The position numbers and the translations under genes were made by a program. The notes under the pieces are model-generated. The model was not told the origin of the DNA, did not search any database, and saw nothing but the letters and a program-made list of their open reading frames with translations. Shown piece by piece: positions 1 through 12,900 of a stretch of DNA of 64,000 nt; the stretch's first letter is position 1; the number at the start of each line of letters is the position of its first letter. The stretch comes from Pleurotus ostreatus/Saccharomyces cerevisiae fusant (lineage: Eukaryota > Opisthokonta), in contig JAMQCK010000038.1 of assembly GCA_024196135.1 (NCBI GenBank), positions 82,188 through 146,187 of the forward strand, written 5' to 3'.

Positions 1-1647
1 AGACGCAGAAGCACACTCACCATCAGGTTTCGCAGGTGCAGTCGACGTTGCGGCAGGTGTAGAGCCAAGGGTTGGGGCAGTTGATGCTACGAGGACTGAG
101 ATGATGAGTCGGAGGTTCGAGGGTCTACTCACCAGGAGCAGCGCCATCCTTCTTGTCCTTGTCGTCAGTCTTCGCCGCGCCAAAGAGGTTGAAAGTAGGT
201 GCAGGTGTATCCTTTTTCTCTGCAGGCTTGGTACCGAACAGACCACCGGTCGCGGGAGCAGCTACGCAACTTAAATTAGCACTGCGTCCTTTTTGAGGGT
301 GAGATCTACCCACCAGTCGAGGCTCCTGGCGCTGGTGTGCCCGGCTTGTCTGCAGGCTTAGCGAACGATCCGAAGAGTCCACCAGCAGCTGGTGCGGCGG
401 GCGTCGTTGATGACGAGGCACCTGCGGCTGGTGTGGCGTTGTCGGCTGGCTTTGCGCCGAAAAGCCCACCTGACGGGACGGGTGTGCTGCTGCCTGCGGC
501 TGGTGTCGTTGTGGTCCCACTGCCAAACACTACACAAGATCCCTGAGTTAGCAAAGGTGATAATGTACAAGTGTACGATACTTACAACCGCCGGTAGCAG
601 GCTTAGCAGCATTGTCCGCTGGCTTCGAGCCAAATAAGCCTCCACCAGTAGAAGCGCCAGTGTTGGTTGTGTTGGAAGAGGCGGCAGCACCTCCGCCGAA
701 CAGACCCCCGGAAGGAGTGCTAGAATTTTGGGGGGTCGACGAGGCTGCGCCACCACCAAAGAGAGAGCTGCCGGTGTTCGTCTGACCAGCTGCTGGCGTC
801 GATGATGCGCCAAACAAACCGCCGCCGGAGCTAGCAGCAGGCGTAGACGAGGCACCACCGCCGAACAAACCGCCAGCGGGAGGGTTCGTGGACGGGGTCG
901 TGGTATTGTTCGTGGAGGTGCTCGTCGCGTTGTTCGATCCACCGAAGAGGGAGTTGGTTGCAGGTGTGGTAGAGGAAGTGTTGGTGTTGTTGTTTGTGTT
1001 TCCGAAGAGACCACCACTTCCACCTCCGAATGCGCTGCCTAGGCCGCTGCTGGTCGTCCCAGTGTTCGCACCAGAATTGTTGGTCGTGTTTGCTCCGCCT
1101 CCAAAGAGACCTCCGCCAGTACTGGGTGTGGAAGTGTTCGTGTTTGACGCGGCTCCTCCACCAAAGAGACCGCCGCCCGTCGTATTCGTCTGTCCAGCTG
1201 GCTTGGCACCGAACAGACCGCCTCCGCTGCCAAACGCGCTTCCGGTGTTTCCAGTCGAGCCAGCATTGTTCGTATTGTTCGCGCCACCACCAAATAGACC
1301 ACCTCCCGTATTCGTGTTGTTCGAGTTGGCCGCACCACCGCCAAACAGACCGCCAGAGGTCGCTCCAGTCTGCCCAAAGGCGCTTCCGGTGCTGGCTCCC
1401 TGATTCTGCTGCGCGGGCTGGCCAAAAGCACTCCCCCCACCAAAGGATCCGAAGCCTGTCGCAGGCTTGGAAGCTACATAACACGTTCGGTAAATTGTAC
1501 AGAAACCTTGTAACGCGTTCACGCACCTCCAAAAGCGCTCGACGCGCCGGGCGTACCGTTCGCCTGATTGTTATTGTTGTTGTTCGCCCCCTGGCCAAAG
1601 AGGCTGCCAGTGCCGCCAGTGTTGTTGCCTCCACCGAAGAAACTCAT
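1..1647 (-). CDS. FG-repeat nucleoporin, probably Nsp1/Nup62 type (5' part, runs off window)
   Basis: Low-complexity Asn/Thr/Ser/Gly/Ala-rich protein with many GLFG/FG repeats, typical of the disordered, karyopherin-binding part of nuclear pore channel proteins. Model exons on the minus strand: 1527-1647, 586-1473, 314-529, 133-261, 21-86; the next donor (GTGAGT) lies at 15-20, so the gene continues off the left edge. The start ATG at 1645-1647 gives MSFFGGGNN. Late repeats of the kind FGAKPAEKKD and FGAAKTDDKDKK, with charged spacers, resemble the second half of the Nsp1 FG region, so Nsp1 (Nup62) is favoured. The abundance of GLFG leaves Nup49, Nup57 or a Nup98-type protein possible. The diagnostic C-terminal coiled-coil is outside the window. 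Family level is sure; the exact orthologue is inferred. Confidence 0.75.
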
Positions 1648-1975
1648 TGTGCAGGAGGAGCGGCTGGCGTTAGGGAATGATGGAAGGGGAACAACAGAAC
1701 GCGAGGCGCGTCTGATCAACGCGTCCCGTTTCGGCAGGCTTTGTGGCGCATGTTGGACCCACAAGTCAAGCGCATGTCAACAATGGATGCAGTCTCATTG
1801 ATTTTAGCAATGCTTTCTGGTCTTCAGCGTTTTACACACATGCGCAGATCAACATGGAAATGCCAGATAGTGAGCGGCGTATACGCAGGTGAGGCCATTG
1901 GTCCAAAGAAGTCCACAAATTAAGCTACACGATAGTCAACTCTACACAACAACAAAGCCATCAACATTTAACACG

Positions 1976-4535
1976 CTATACAGCAGACACAATTTCTTCT
2001 GCCTTGTTGAGCGCCTGCACCATGCGGATGCACTCCTTCCTCCGGTTCACCACGAACTCGCTCTCCTTCATCAAGTTGTCGAGCGTGTCGGGCTTGTAGA
2101 GCTCTTGCAAGAGCTCCTTCTGCAGGTTCTCCTTGGCGTAGTTCACCAGCGTCAGCGAGATCGCCTTCGGCACGGTGTCGATCATCTCGCGCTTGACGAT
2201 GTTGAAGTAGGAGTGGATGAGGAGCTCTGGGATCGACAGTCAGTTTCCACCTCCACCACACAAATTCGTTCTCAACGCACTGATGACCTCCGTCTCCATC
2301 GTCTCCCTATCATTGAACGCCGCCTGCGGCTTGATCACCGGCGGCGGCGCCTCCATCGTGCTCGCCACCGTCGTAGGCGCGGCTTTCTTCCTCTGAATCG
2401 TCTTGCTAGTAGCAGAGAAGAACGACCCGAAGAAGCTCGGCTCTTCGTGCTTGGGGTCGACGTCCAGGTCCCGAGGGTTCGCCTGAATTTGCTGGCGGCC
2501 CTTCGGGTCGGGCGTACCGGGCTTCGAGGGTGGGTTGAGGCGGTCGTTGACTATTTGCATAGCTTTGTGGCCGTTGAGGAAGTCGGGGTGGGTGGTGTTG
2601 ACATAGCAGGCTTGCATGCTAATGGCGAGTGTTAGTGAATGATAGCTGTGGTAGGTGCATGAAGGCGACGTACGCAACCATGTCAGAAACAAGCTTAGTT
2701 GTCGGGTTCATCGCCTGCTTGAAGAAGTTGATAACGACGGAGTTCAGCCGTTCGCGCAGAGCGGGGTAGCGCTTGAACGATTGCTATGGCACAGTCAGCT
2801 CAGGTCGACGAGCGAAACGCAAGGTACACACAATCTTTGCCAGCAGTTGTGACAATATCCTCGTGAGCTCATCGTACACCAATTGGCAGCACTTCAAGCT
2901 AGGCTCTTCTAACCGTTTGATCTGCTGCTTTACGATGATCTCGAACGCAGCCGTCCCAACGAAGATGGATGGAGTAGAACCCTGCACTCATGCGTTAGGC
3001 TCGACCCAGGGCAAATGAAGGACGTACTCACCGAAGAGTTGTACAGAATCGTCCGGATGTCACCGTCCTTCACCTGGTCGAACGGATCGATGCTCTTCAC
3101 ACCGTTGCTGTACAGCTCGTGGAACACAAAGCTGATACGAGCACCGCCGTTCAGCTCGTTCAACGACAAGTCGGTGGTAATACCGTCGATGGCATTCCGA
3201 AACTCAGACGTGAACTCGGTGATGACGGACAGGACGATGTTGCCTGCGTTGCCGTCGGCGGTGGGGCCACCAAGGGAGGCGAGCTCGGCGTTGAACTTCT
3301 GGAGCTGCTGCGAGATGCGCATCTTGATGTCTGGGAGGGTGGCACGGATGTGTTGCATAAGGAGCTGAGGAGGTTTGTCAGTATGCGAGTGAATGGAAGT
3401 GGCAGGCGACGCACCGTGTTCAGCTTTCGCGCAAGGTACGGCGTGCCGCAGTAGCTCTCCTTGCCAGCGTATGAGGGATGGGACGAGAAGTACTGCCGCT
3501 CATACTCGAGAGCTGCCGCAATGGCCTTTCCTGTCTCGATATCCTTCTGCCCACGGTTGACCACCGGCACATAGCCAAGGCGAAGGGGAATGACCCGTCC
3601 AGCGAGAATGTCGATGACATCCGTCCCCTTGTCCCTGTACACCGCTCAGTACATCACGCCCACGCGCATTCGACTGCCACTCACATCAGATCAATCTTCG
3701 TCAACACACCAATCGTCCTCAACCCCTCCGGATCCACCTCTCTTGCCAACTTCAACCCGTCCGAGTTCGCCAGGTCCGTATTCGCCGCCGTCACCGCCAA
3801 AATGATACACGACGGCTTCGAGATGAACTTGAGGACCATATCCCTGATCTGCTTCTCGATATCCTTCGGCTGGTCCCCCACGGGCACCTTCGTCAAACCC
3901 GGGAGGTCGACGAGGGTGAGCGTGACGACGTTGGGGGAGAATATGCGCAGGTTGATGGGCTGTGGGGAGATGCCCGCGTTCTTGCCCGTCTTCGCCTCCG
4001 TGTCGCGCACGATCTCGTCGCGTATCTTGCCGAAGTCGTAGAACTTCTGGCCGGGGAGATGCAAGAACTCGCCCCACTCGTCCGCGTTGGCGGCCTTGTC
4101 GGCGGTAGTATCGACTTGCGCGTCTGGGGATGGGGAAGGGCGGGTGAGCAATATGCGGGCAGGACAGAGCTAGAGACGCACCATTCTTGCCTGCTGGCCG
4201 GTTGATGAGTTGCAGGACCTAGCAGTCTCTGTAAGTCACCCAATCGCCTCCTCTGCAGATTATCGCCTTACCAGCGGTCTCCTCGTTACAATGCCCGTCC
4301 CTCGCGGCAGGAAATCTCTCCCCACAATATTCTGCCCGCCCCCTCGTCAGCACTCGGTCAATCGACGCGTAACCAAGCCACCCACCTCGAGCACACTACT
4401 CTTGCCGCTACTTTGGCTGCCCAACACGCATATCTGGGGCAGGTCGATCTGCGACGCGGACGAGCCAACGGCGGAGAACACGTCCTGGAGCTTGTTGACG
4501 ATGCTAACGACTTCGACGCCGAGGCCGGTGGTCAT
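1976..4535 (-). CDS. VPS1: Dynamin-like GTPase Vps1
   Basis: Large GTPase that oligomerises on membranes to drive fission in Golgi-to-endosome/vacuole traffic and peroxisome division. Ten exons (4386-4535, 4272-4331, 4182-4218, 3685-4123, 3415-3634, 3032-3364, 2832-2981, 2674-2783, 2281-2618, 1976-2226) total 2088 nt, 695 aa. Visible motifs: G1 GSQSSGKSS (about residue 38), [11 protein letters not shown] and [10 protein letters not shown]3 [10 protein letters not shown]4 TKIDLMDKGTD. A stalk follows, then the GED end: [14 protein letters not shown] and [12 protein letters not shown], closing with KAEEIVSAV. The variable insert contains SFFGSFF and MEAPPPV, as in Vps1 proteins; length and C-terminus fit Vps1 better than the mitochondrial Dnm1. 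An in-frame upstream Met exists at 4586; the chosen start aligns with the usual short N-terminus. Confidence 0.93.
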
Positions 4536-4762
4536 TTTGGCGAGATGGATGTAGAGAAGGTGACGTGACGCGTATTGGCAGTGCACCGAGGGCGACAGAG
4601 GCGCAGTGGGGGCCGACCCCCGAAAGATAAGATAAGATATAGACTTCTGCCACGAATCTCATGTCGACTTGTTCAAGACAATCATGGTCTCGACGCTCAG
4701 CTCACGGACGTTCAGTGGCGTTTAGTCTCAAGAAAATACATTTTGGCTAAGTGAAGTACACT

Positions 4763-6699
4763 CTATGGCTTCTTGATGTACTTCTTCAAGCCCTGCAGGC
4801 GCTGGGCCGCCGCCCTCAACGTGTCCTCATCCTTGCAGAAAGCAAACCGTGCAAAGGCCTCGCCGATGTTAGCGTGCTCCTCGCAGTAGAACTAAGGAAC
4901 ACGTCAGTCTGCAAATCTCTGCAACACGACGATACAGCCTACCTCGCTGACAGGAATCGTCGACACGCCAATCTCCAGCGCGATGAACCAGCACGCGCGG
5001 AAGTCACGTCCGCGGCCCTTGACGCTCTCCGGGAAGGCATAGTCCTCAGGGAAGTCGACGTCGGAGATATCCTGCACGACTCATCAGCACAATTATGCCG
5101 TTTCTTCCTCACTAATACTCACCAGCAAGATGAAGTAGCTGCCCTCCGGCAAGGAGTACTTCAATCCCAGGTCATCGAACGCCTTTACGAGGATGTTTCT
5201 CCTCGCGGTATACTCGCGCAGCTGTGTCGCGTAGAAGTCGTACTTGGGCGCGAGCTCCAGCCCGCCTGCGACGGCTTCTTGCATGGGGGAGTTCGAGCAG
5301 AAGACGATGCGAGTGGTGGCGGCGAGCTAGAGGTGGTTGAGCAACTAACTTAACATGATTGAATTTGACGAGCTCACAGTGGGCTTCAGGATAGACTGGG
5401 GGCCGATGAGATAGCCAACGCGCCAACCGGTTGCCGCGAACGTCTCTGCGAGGAGATGAGTTATCCTGGTCTGATAGGAAGGCGAGTAACTCACTTCCTG
5501 CTGAGCATACCGTGACAGTACGATCCCACATGCCAGGAAGATTCGCGATCCGGAAGTGCTGTTTGCCATCGAAGACGAGGTTCTCGTACTGCGAGGAGTA
5601 TTTAGTAGAGGCACCACTTGCAGCGCCCGATTTACTCACCACTTCATCCGACATCACCAACAGGTTGTTCTCCTCCGCGACAGCCGCAATGCCTTCCAGT
5701 TCCTCCTTCGTGAAGACCTTGCCGACCGGGTTGTGTGGTGTGTTCAGGATGATCATCTTCGTCTTCGGCGTTACTGCCGCTCTACAAATTCAGCATCAGC
5801 AATCTGTCGGACGCTTCGCCCTATCTCGAGCAGGAAGCCTCTCCTCCCGCCATGCATGCGGGCTCTTCTCTGGTAGTGTATTCCTTCATCAACCCCGAGC
5901 AGTCTTCCGCAGTGATATCTGAATGATGGCACACGTACCGAAGCTCGGCAAGGTCAATAGTCCAGTCACCGCTCGTCGCGTTTGCCTTGTCGTGTGACGG
6001 CGGGTGGAGGGGCACGTAGACGGGCTTGCCGCCGTTGAAGGTGACGGAGGGGAGGTACTGATCGAAGAAGGGCTCGAACATGATCACCTCGTCCCCTTGC
6101 TCGAGGAACGCGGTGAAGACGGAGTACTGACCTGGAGAAGTAGCTCCGTAAGATAGCCAAAGGCAAAATAGATCTGGAACGCACCCTCATTGGCACCACT
6201 AGTGACAAGGATGTTCTGCTCTACGTCCAGCTCACGGTTGAACAGCGGGCTGTAGACATCCTTGATCGCCTGCCGCAGCCGGATGCGACCCTTGGGGTGC
6301 GAGTAGTGGTTCGCCGCGACGGTGTGCAGCGCCTTCTCCGCCTGCTCTGTCACCCACTCCGGCGGCGCGAAGTTCATGTAGCCCTGCCCGAGGTTAATGC
6401 AGTCCGCGGGGAGGTTCGCAGCGCTGAAGGTGCTTGATCAGCAGCTGGGGGAGCCATCGCACGACTGGGGGAACGCACTTGAAGATAGACCACACATCCT
6501 CCGCAAGTGCCCGCCCCTCCTTCAAGCGGGAGGAGAACGGGATCAGTTGCGATCGGTCGGTGACGGCCATGGTGGTGGTGAGCGTGCGGGAGAAGGTATG
6601 GACGCGGGGAACGCTAGGGCGCGAGCTCAGGAGACTCGAAATGCGGGGAACGCGGATGCAGCGGGCCAGCATGCGCTGGCAAGTGGGAGTCAGAAACAA
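4763..6699 (-). CDS. BNA3: Kynurenine aminotransferase-like PLP enzyme (Bna3/KAT family)
   Basis: Class I/II aminotransferase, likely kynurenine-oxoglutarate transaminase making kynurenic acid; also related to cysteine-S-conjugate beta-lyases. Nine exons (6479-6699, 6185-6423, 5939-6131, 5640-5781, 5495-5588, 5378-5445, 5123-5326, 4943-5071, 4763-4891) give 472 aa. Visible: INLGQGYMNF near the substrate site, NTPHNPVGKVF with the conserved Asn-Pro, MSDEVYENLVFDG (PLP-ring Asp and Tyr), and the Schiff-base lysine in CSAGKTFAATGWRVG, whose codon is split by an intron. The first 40 or so residues (MLARCIRVPRISS...RTLTTT) are Arg/Ser-rich and free of acids, like a mitochondrial presequence. Starts at 6699, 6672 or 6570 (MAVTDRS) are all in frame, so dual cytosolic and mitochondrial forms are possible. 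Confidence 0.9.
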
Positions 6700-6932
6700 G
6701 CTTAGGAACGGGCTGACTCGGCAAACGAGGCGATATCATCTTTGGGATGCCGTTCATCAACGTCGCTTCCAATGGCGCAAAGCGTGATAACACGCCCGCT
6801 GCAGGCCGAATGTGTGCCGGCGCCGTCGGCCGACGGGTAGACCGGGGTGGACCCACAAATGCGAGGGAGATGACTGGCTTACGGCCGGCGGGCAGGTGGT
6901 GTATGTATGGTACAACAGCTATAGTAGATCGT

Positions 6933-9900
6933 CTACCCTTGCTCGTTCCGAGGCCCGTCAGCGCTTGCCTCTCCCCTACGCTCCTCGAAGTACGTGTCCA
7001 CCAAGCTGTCCGCAATCCGCGACAGATTGGATTCCCGCTTGCTCGGGGCCCCGCCATAGTACACCGGGTTTGTCGCCACCCTCCTTGCCAAGAATGTGAA
7101 GGACAGCGCGTCGACGATGTGTTGCTTCTCCAGCAAGTCGCCCCTCGAGCGCCGTTCGTTGTACCAGTCTTGTAATAGTCGCTCGTCTAGCAACTCCGAC
7201 TCCAAGGGCAAACCGTCCCCGAGGAAGCGCAAGATGGTGTCCTTCGCCTCTGACGCGCAGAAGAGATGGAATCTCCCCGACCCTCGGTGTCGCACAGCGC
7301 GCCCTTGCATCCGTACCAATTCTGGCAGTGCATAGTCTGCCAGTCCACCTCCGTCCGCACGTGCGTACTGCGTACCGAGCACAAGAACGCTCCCTGCGCG
7401 CACAGGCAAAGCCCACGCCGCCTCGCGCGGTATGAGCAGTACCCGCAACACGCCCTCCGCGAACAGCTCAAGCATCAAAACGCGGTCCATGCGGTGCACG
7501 CCATCGTGGAAGAAGCCAACTCCCCGATTGAGAAAGTCTGCTAGCGTATGGTCGTGCAGGCGTGCGAGTCGGTCCTCGAGGACCTCTTGCGAGACATCCA
7601 AAGGCAGGAATCCGCGGTCTGTCTCCTTCGCTAGCGCTGCATACGTGATGAGATCCTGCGCGACGGGCCGCATCTGCGCGCGAGAGGGTACGAAGACGAT
7701 GGCGGCCTCCCCTGGTGCGGACTCGATGGCGTCGAATGCCGGCTTAGCCATGGCCTTGAACAGGGCAGCAGAAGGGGGGATGGTGAACGTCTGCGTATGT
7801 ACGGATAGCGGCTGGTCACGATCCGAGGGACGGAAGCTGTGTACACCCGCTGGGTCCGCGTCCAGCCAAGCAGCCAGGTCACCTGGGTCGTTGAGCGAGG
7901 CTGACAATCCAACGTAGCGCGTCGGTACGGTTTGCGTGGCATGCTTGAGGAGGGAGACCCCGAGCTCGTATGAGGCGTCAAGTAGCTCCAGGCCTTCGCA
8001 GATGACAAGGTCAAGTCCAGTGAGTGGGGATCGTGAATCGTGTCGCCTCATCGCCATGAGCAGTTCCCGTGCAAGAACCACCTTGATGGTCGGTTTCTTA
8101 GGGCGTGCGAGAACGTTCATTCCGGCGTACGACTCGACAGACACGCCAAGGACTTGACCTCGTTCCTTGAGTTCGGCGGTAATCTCGGCAGCGATGCTTT
8201 TCTTGGGCGCAACGATGAGGACCCAGGCATCTGGCTTCGCAGTTGCAGCAGTCCTGAGCTATGGTCAGCTTCGGAAGTCCTGATCAAATGAAGGCAACGT
8301 ACAGAGCTAGGATGTACGCCATCGTCGACTTTCCAGCAGCCGTCGGAGCGCAGACCAGCGAATGCCACTTCGTGTTGAGCAAGGTCCACAGCACCTGCGA
8401 CTGGATCGCATTGAACTGGTGGATGTGCTGCGAGAATAACTCCTCCACTCGCGGTTGCCGCACCACTTTCAGCGGCAGATACGGCAAGGGCAGCAGCTGC
8501 GTATGGCTCCCGGTCGGGAACGGCATTACCAGGTCGTCGAAGGGTACCAAGATTTCTTCTTCCGCCCCAATCCACCTATCGGACACGAAGCGGATAGTCA
8601 CTGATGGCGGAGGCAGCCCGTCTGGAATAGCGATGACGAACTCGACGTTCAGCACGTCTGTCGTTTGCCGGAAGGCGAGGTGCCAGATCTGGAAGATGGT
8701 CTCCCCATTGTGGTCCTCGACCCAGAGCCAGAAGGGCTCTATTGATCCGTGTAGGCGCGCGTTCCAGTCGAAGGCGCGCTTGACGCGCACGGCAATGCGG
8801 AGGACGTCGACGCCCAGAGGCTTAAGATCGTAGGTGATGGAGGCGGTGGGGAATTGGCGTGCGGCGTTGAGGATTGCATTGCCGTGGATCTCGTTCAGGT
8901 GTACGAGCTCGCCGATCTCCTTCGCGGTCATCTCGACGAAGTCGGCCGGTGCGTAATCGTCTGCCCAACGCTCAAGATTGTGCAACACATCGCGCTTGAG
9001 GTCGAACTGCTTCAGCGGCTGGTCGAAGGGCCATAAACGCTTCTCGACGGCTTTGCTAAGACCCATCAACACAGCGGAGACGGTCGCCCACTTCCGGCTA
9101 ACGGCAATCTCTAACAGTGCGCGGACGATACGTCCGGCGTTTTGCGCAACATACGCGGAGTCAGAGATGAGAGCGAAGTCGTCGAGAGGTAGCCGCGAGA
9201 CGTATCCTTGGAGAAGAATATTGACTTTGTCCTGGGTGGTTATGGTGATCTTTTCCGAACTGCCGTCGTCCATCTTGCCAGCGTATTTGAGTGCCTGTAT
9301 ACTCTCCCTGGCGCGCACAAGTCCAGGTACATCGCAGGGGATGAGGTCCTTGAAAGACACAAGCTCCGGAATTTCAGTCTCTCGCGACTGGACCTGTTCG
9401 AACTAATCTGACGTGAGTGTATGTCCTGCAAGGCTCCATCATACGTACCTCAGTACTCTTGCTGAGCATGACGAGCACGTCAGCTTCAGACATCTTGGTC
9501 TGAAACTCCTTGTTGAAGATCTCGATGGAGGCGTGGCGGATGTAGTACTTCGCAGCAATGCGACCCAGGTCAGTGATGGTAAACCCGCCCGTGGTGCGGT
9601 CGAAGGCGATCATGCGGGCATTGGCCAGCTTTTGCGCCGCGGCTGTGACCAACTCTCCACGCTTGTTGCTGAGCGAAGGATCGTCCGCAAGCACGTTGCC
9701 GGGAATACCTGGGTTATGTTAGTAATCTACACTTCACTGAAGCAAATGTTGACCTTACCATACACAAACGGGTTCTTCTGCATCCGCACATGCAAATAGG
9801 TATACCCCATCCACTGTACCGCGTCACGCACATTGGCCACCGTACCCAGAGCAATCTCTGCATTGAGCGAATCCACAATTCCCTTCTGAAACCTAGCAAA

Positions 9901-12900
9901 ACGAGTGGTCAGCTGTCCGCCGAGCCTTGGCAACGGTGACTTACTGAGATTCGATCGGGTTCTGTTCAAGTTGTCGGAGAAGAGCGGAGGAGTCGCGTGG
10001 TCAGTACGTGGAGCCTCCATATCGGGAACAAGGGATGCCTACCTGGGACGTGACGGCCTCGAGGTAGTGCTGGAGCTTGTCGTCGGTGGTGGCGATGTAG
10101 CCTTCGCCGCTGGTTTCGAGCCCGGGACGGCCGGCACGACCGAAGACTTGGAGCACGTCAAGGACGGAGAGGTCGACGAATGCGCCGCGGGAGCTGTCGT
10201 AAACCTGGGTGCCCTTGATGAAGACTGCCCAATTTTAGTAAACTCATCTGTGGTTCTGAATGCGAGAAATCTAACCTGCATGGGCGGGCAAGTTGACACC
10301 CCATGCCAAGGTAGCTGTACAGCAAAGCACCTAGAGTCGGAATTAGCAAACGTCCACAGGACTAAGAGAGGAACCAACCTTAATCGCGCGCGCTTCGAAC
10401 ATCCTCTCCATCATATTCCTATCCGACCGCAACATCCCCGCATGATGTATCCCAAACCCACTATCGAACAGCTGCTTCATCTCCTTATTCCTCGACCCGC
10501 CAATCTCCCCTCGGAACCGCCCGTACATGGGATGCTCCGTGCACAGGAAGTCGTCGCTAACGCCCTCCTTGAGCGCGGCCTCGGAGAGCATCATGCCCGT
10601 CTTGACCGTATCCTTGCGAGAGTGGACGAAGACCATGACCTGGTGGCCCTGCGCGACGAGCTCGGAAACTTTCTTGAAGGCGACGGTGTCGAGGTTCTTG
10701 CGTGACTGCGGGGAGCCGGGCTTGCCTTTGATGCCGAGGAAGTGCTGTTCCAACGGTACTGGACGGAAGGAGGAGTCGAAGTAGAAGAGGCCTTTGTATT
10801 TGGAGACGCTGTCTAGGGTCAGCCAAGGAAGATAGATGGAGTGGAATGGCCTTACCTGAGGAACTCAGCCACGTCGACGTAGTTCGGCAAGGTAGCACTG
10901 AGACCAACGATGCGGATGACGGACTGGCTGGACTCGACCTGTCGCAATGTTCGAGCGACGATAGTCTCGATAACCGCGCCTCGCTCATCGTTCAGCAAGT
11001 GCACTTCATCGATGATGAGCAATTTGAGGAGCTAGACGAGGGGATATGGTCAGTGGGACTCAAGAGAGCCGTGACGCTGCCTACCGAAGCTAGCTCGCCC
11101 TCGCCCGTCGGCTTGCGAGTGACCACGTCCCACTTCTCCGGAGTCGTGACGATGATCTGCGTGTCCGCAATCTCCGCCTTCGTGAGCTGCATGTCACCTA
11201 CCAGTCATCAGCTCTTCCCACTCGCGAAAAACATGCCATGACGCACCCGTCAACTCCCTCACGGAGATTCCCAGCCACTGCAGCCTCTTCCCCAGCTTGC
11301 GCACGATCTCCGCAGCCAGCGCCTTCATCGGCGCCCTATAATGTGTCAACTTCAGTGCGCTATCGCCGAGGTTCGCATCCTATACCCACACATAAATAAT
11401 CTTGAACTTCGCGCGGTCGATTGTGGAGCGCAAGGGTGCGCCTTTTGCGCCCGACCTGTGCTGGTCTAGCACCCGGAGCACGGTAAGCATCGCGACGTCG
11501 GTTTTTCCCTACGTATGTTTAGTCTGGTGTACTGCAGAGATATAGGGACTGAATAGCTTACTGCACCAGTAGGGGCTAGAAGAAGTGAAGTCAGGGCAAT
11601 CCGCATGGATGAAGCGTTACGCGCGTACCGCAGACGAGCATATTTTCGTTCGATCCGTACGCTGTCGGGTAGACGATGCTTTGTATCCTGTTGAGGGTTT
11701 GGTAGCCCTAGGATACATTTGGACGGCGTGAATGGTAGGTAGATCAGTTATTGTGACGCAGACCTACCGGAAAACAGGGTTTCGCCAAGTCGTCTAACTC
11801 GGACACAGGGATAAGACGTTCGGTGGCTCGTGGTGGTACTGGCCTCGCAGGTGGAATGATAACCTCCTCGTATTCCTGAAAAAAGTCAAACCCCAGAAAT
11901 AAGGAGCCGAGATGCTTCGAGCTTACCTCGTGCATAGCACGGGTAGTGTCCACAGGAAGCATAAAACGTGCACCCGTATGAGAGAGCACGTTGCCTTGCG
12001 ACATTCCCGAGGATGTGTATACATGTGGCAGCGCCTCCGGTCCGTCGTGCTGCAATACAGGTAAGGCGTAAATTTGTGGCACGGAGCTGAGATTCGACTT
12101 ACTGCGACACCACTGAATAGAGGACGCGCGGCATTCTTTTCGAAAGCCTGCGCCATTCTCTGGCGTGCAGCCTCCGGGGATAGGTCCTCTGAATATGATC
12201 ATCGATGCAAATATGATACTGATGGCGAGGCCAGACGTACCATCTGCAGGGGTGGCGTTCGGATGCGCACTGCTCTGGTTGAGGACCGCTTTAAGCTGAT
12301 TATGTGAGCATACTTCACGACAAATTTTTAGGCTTCCCTTACCTCTGCTGCGACATCTGCAGGGTGCGAGGATATCTGAAAGACGAGCTCCATGTCTTCG
12401 AAGCCGATGAGGTCAGCCAGCTCGGAGGAAAAATCTCCGGACTTGGCCAGGACATCGAGCAATGGTTGGCATATATCCTTGAAATTCGGGCGTCTGAAAA
12501 AGATGAATCAATAAAGCCCACTGACCGACCGAAACCGTACTAACTGCAGCAGGGTAGAAACAATTCTACCTCCTGGTGTATCACGAGCGGTGTAGTGATC
12601 CAGTATAGACTCGACCTGTTCTGCATCGTCTTCAACGCTGGCATCTACATCTTCTGAACCAGAATATCAACACGTGAACGCGGTTAGAAGATGGTCGATA
12701 ATCACGCGAATCAACAGTTGAACTAGACGCTCTTGTGTGAGTCCACGCAAGAGCAGCTGGACAAAGAGACGGTACCTGGATCGCTGCAGCCACGAGTCTA
12801 AAATCCGTTTGTTATCCCCAGAATCCCGACTGGCTCCACCCATGAGAGTTTGGAGGTGCTCTGCGATCTGCATCTGGCCGGACATAGTGCGAGTATAGTT

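Noticed and set aside
337..1403. Long plus-strand ORFs opposite the FG nucleoporin
   Set aside because: They are antisense reads of the Gly/Ala/Asn repeats, low complexity and without splice or domain support.
1976..4535. Assignment of the dynamin as Dnm1 (mitochondrial fission)
   Set aside because: The length of 695 aa, short B-insert with MEAPPP and the KAEEIVSAV end fit Vps1 better.
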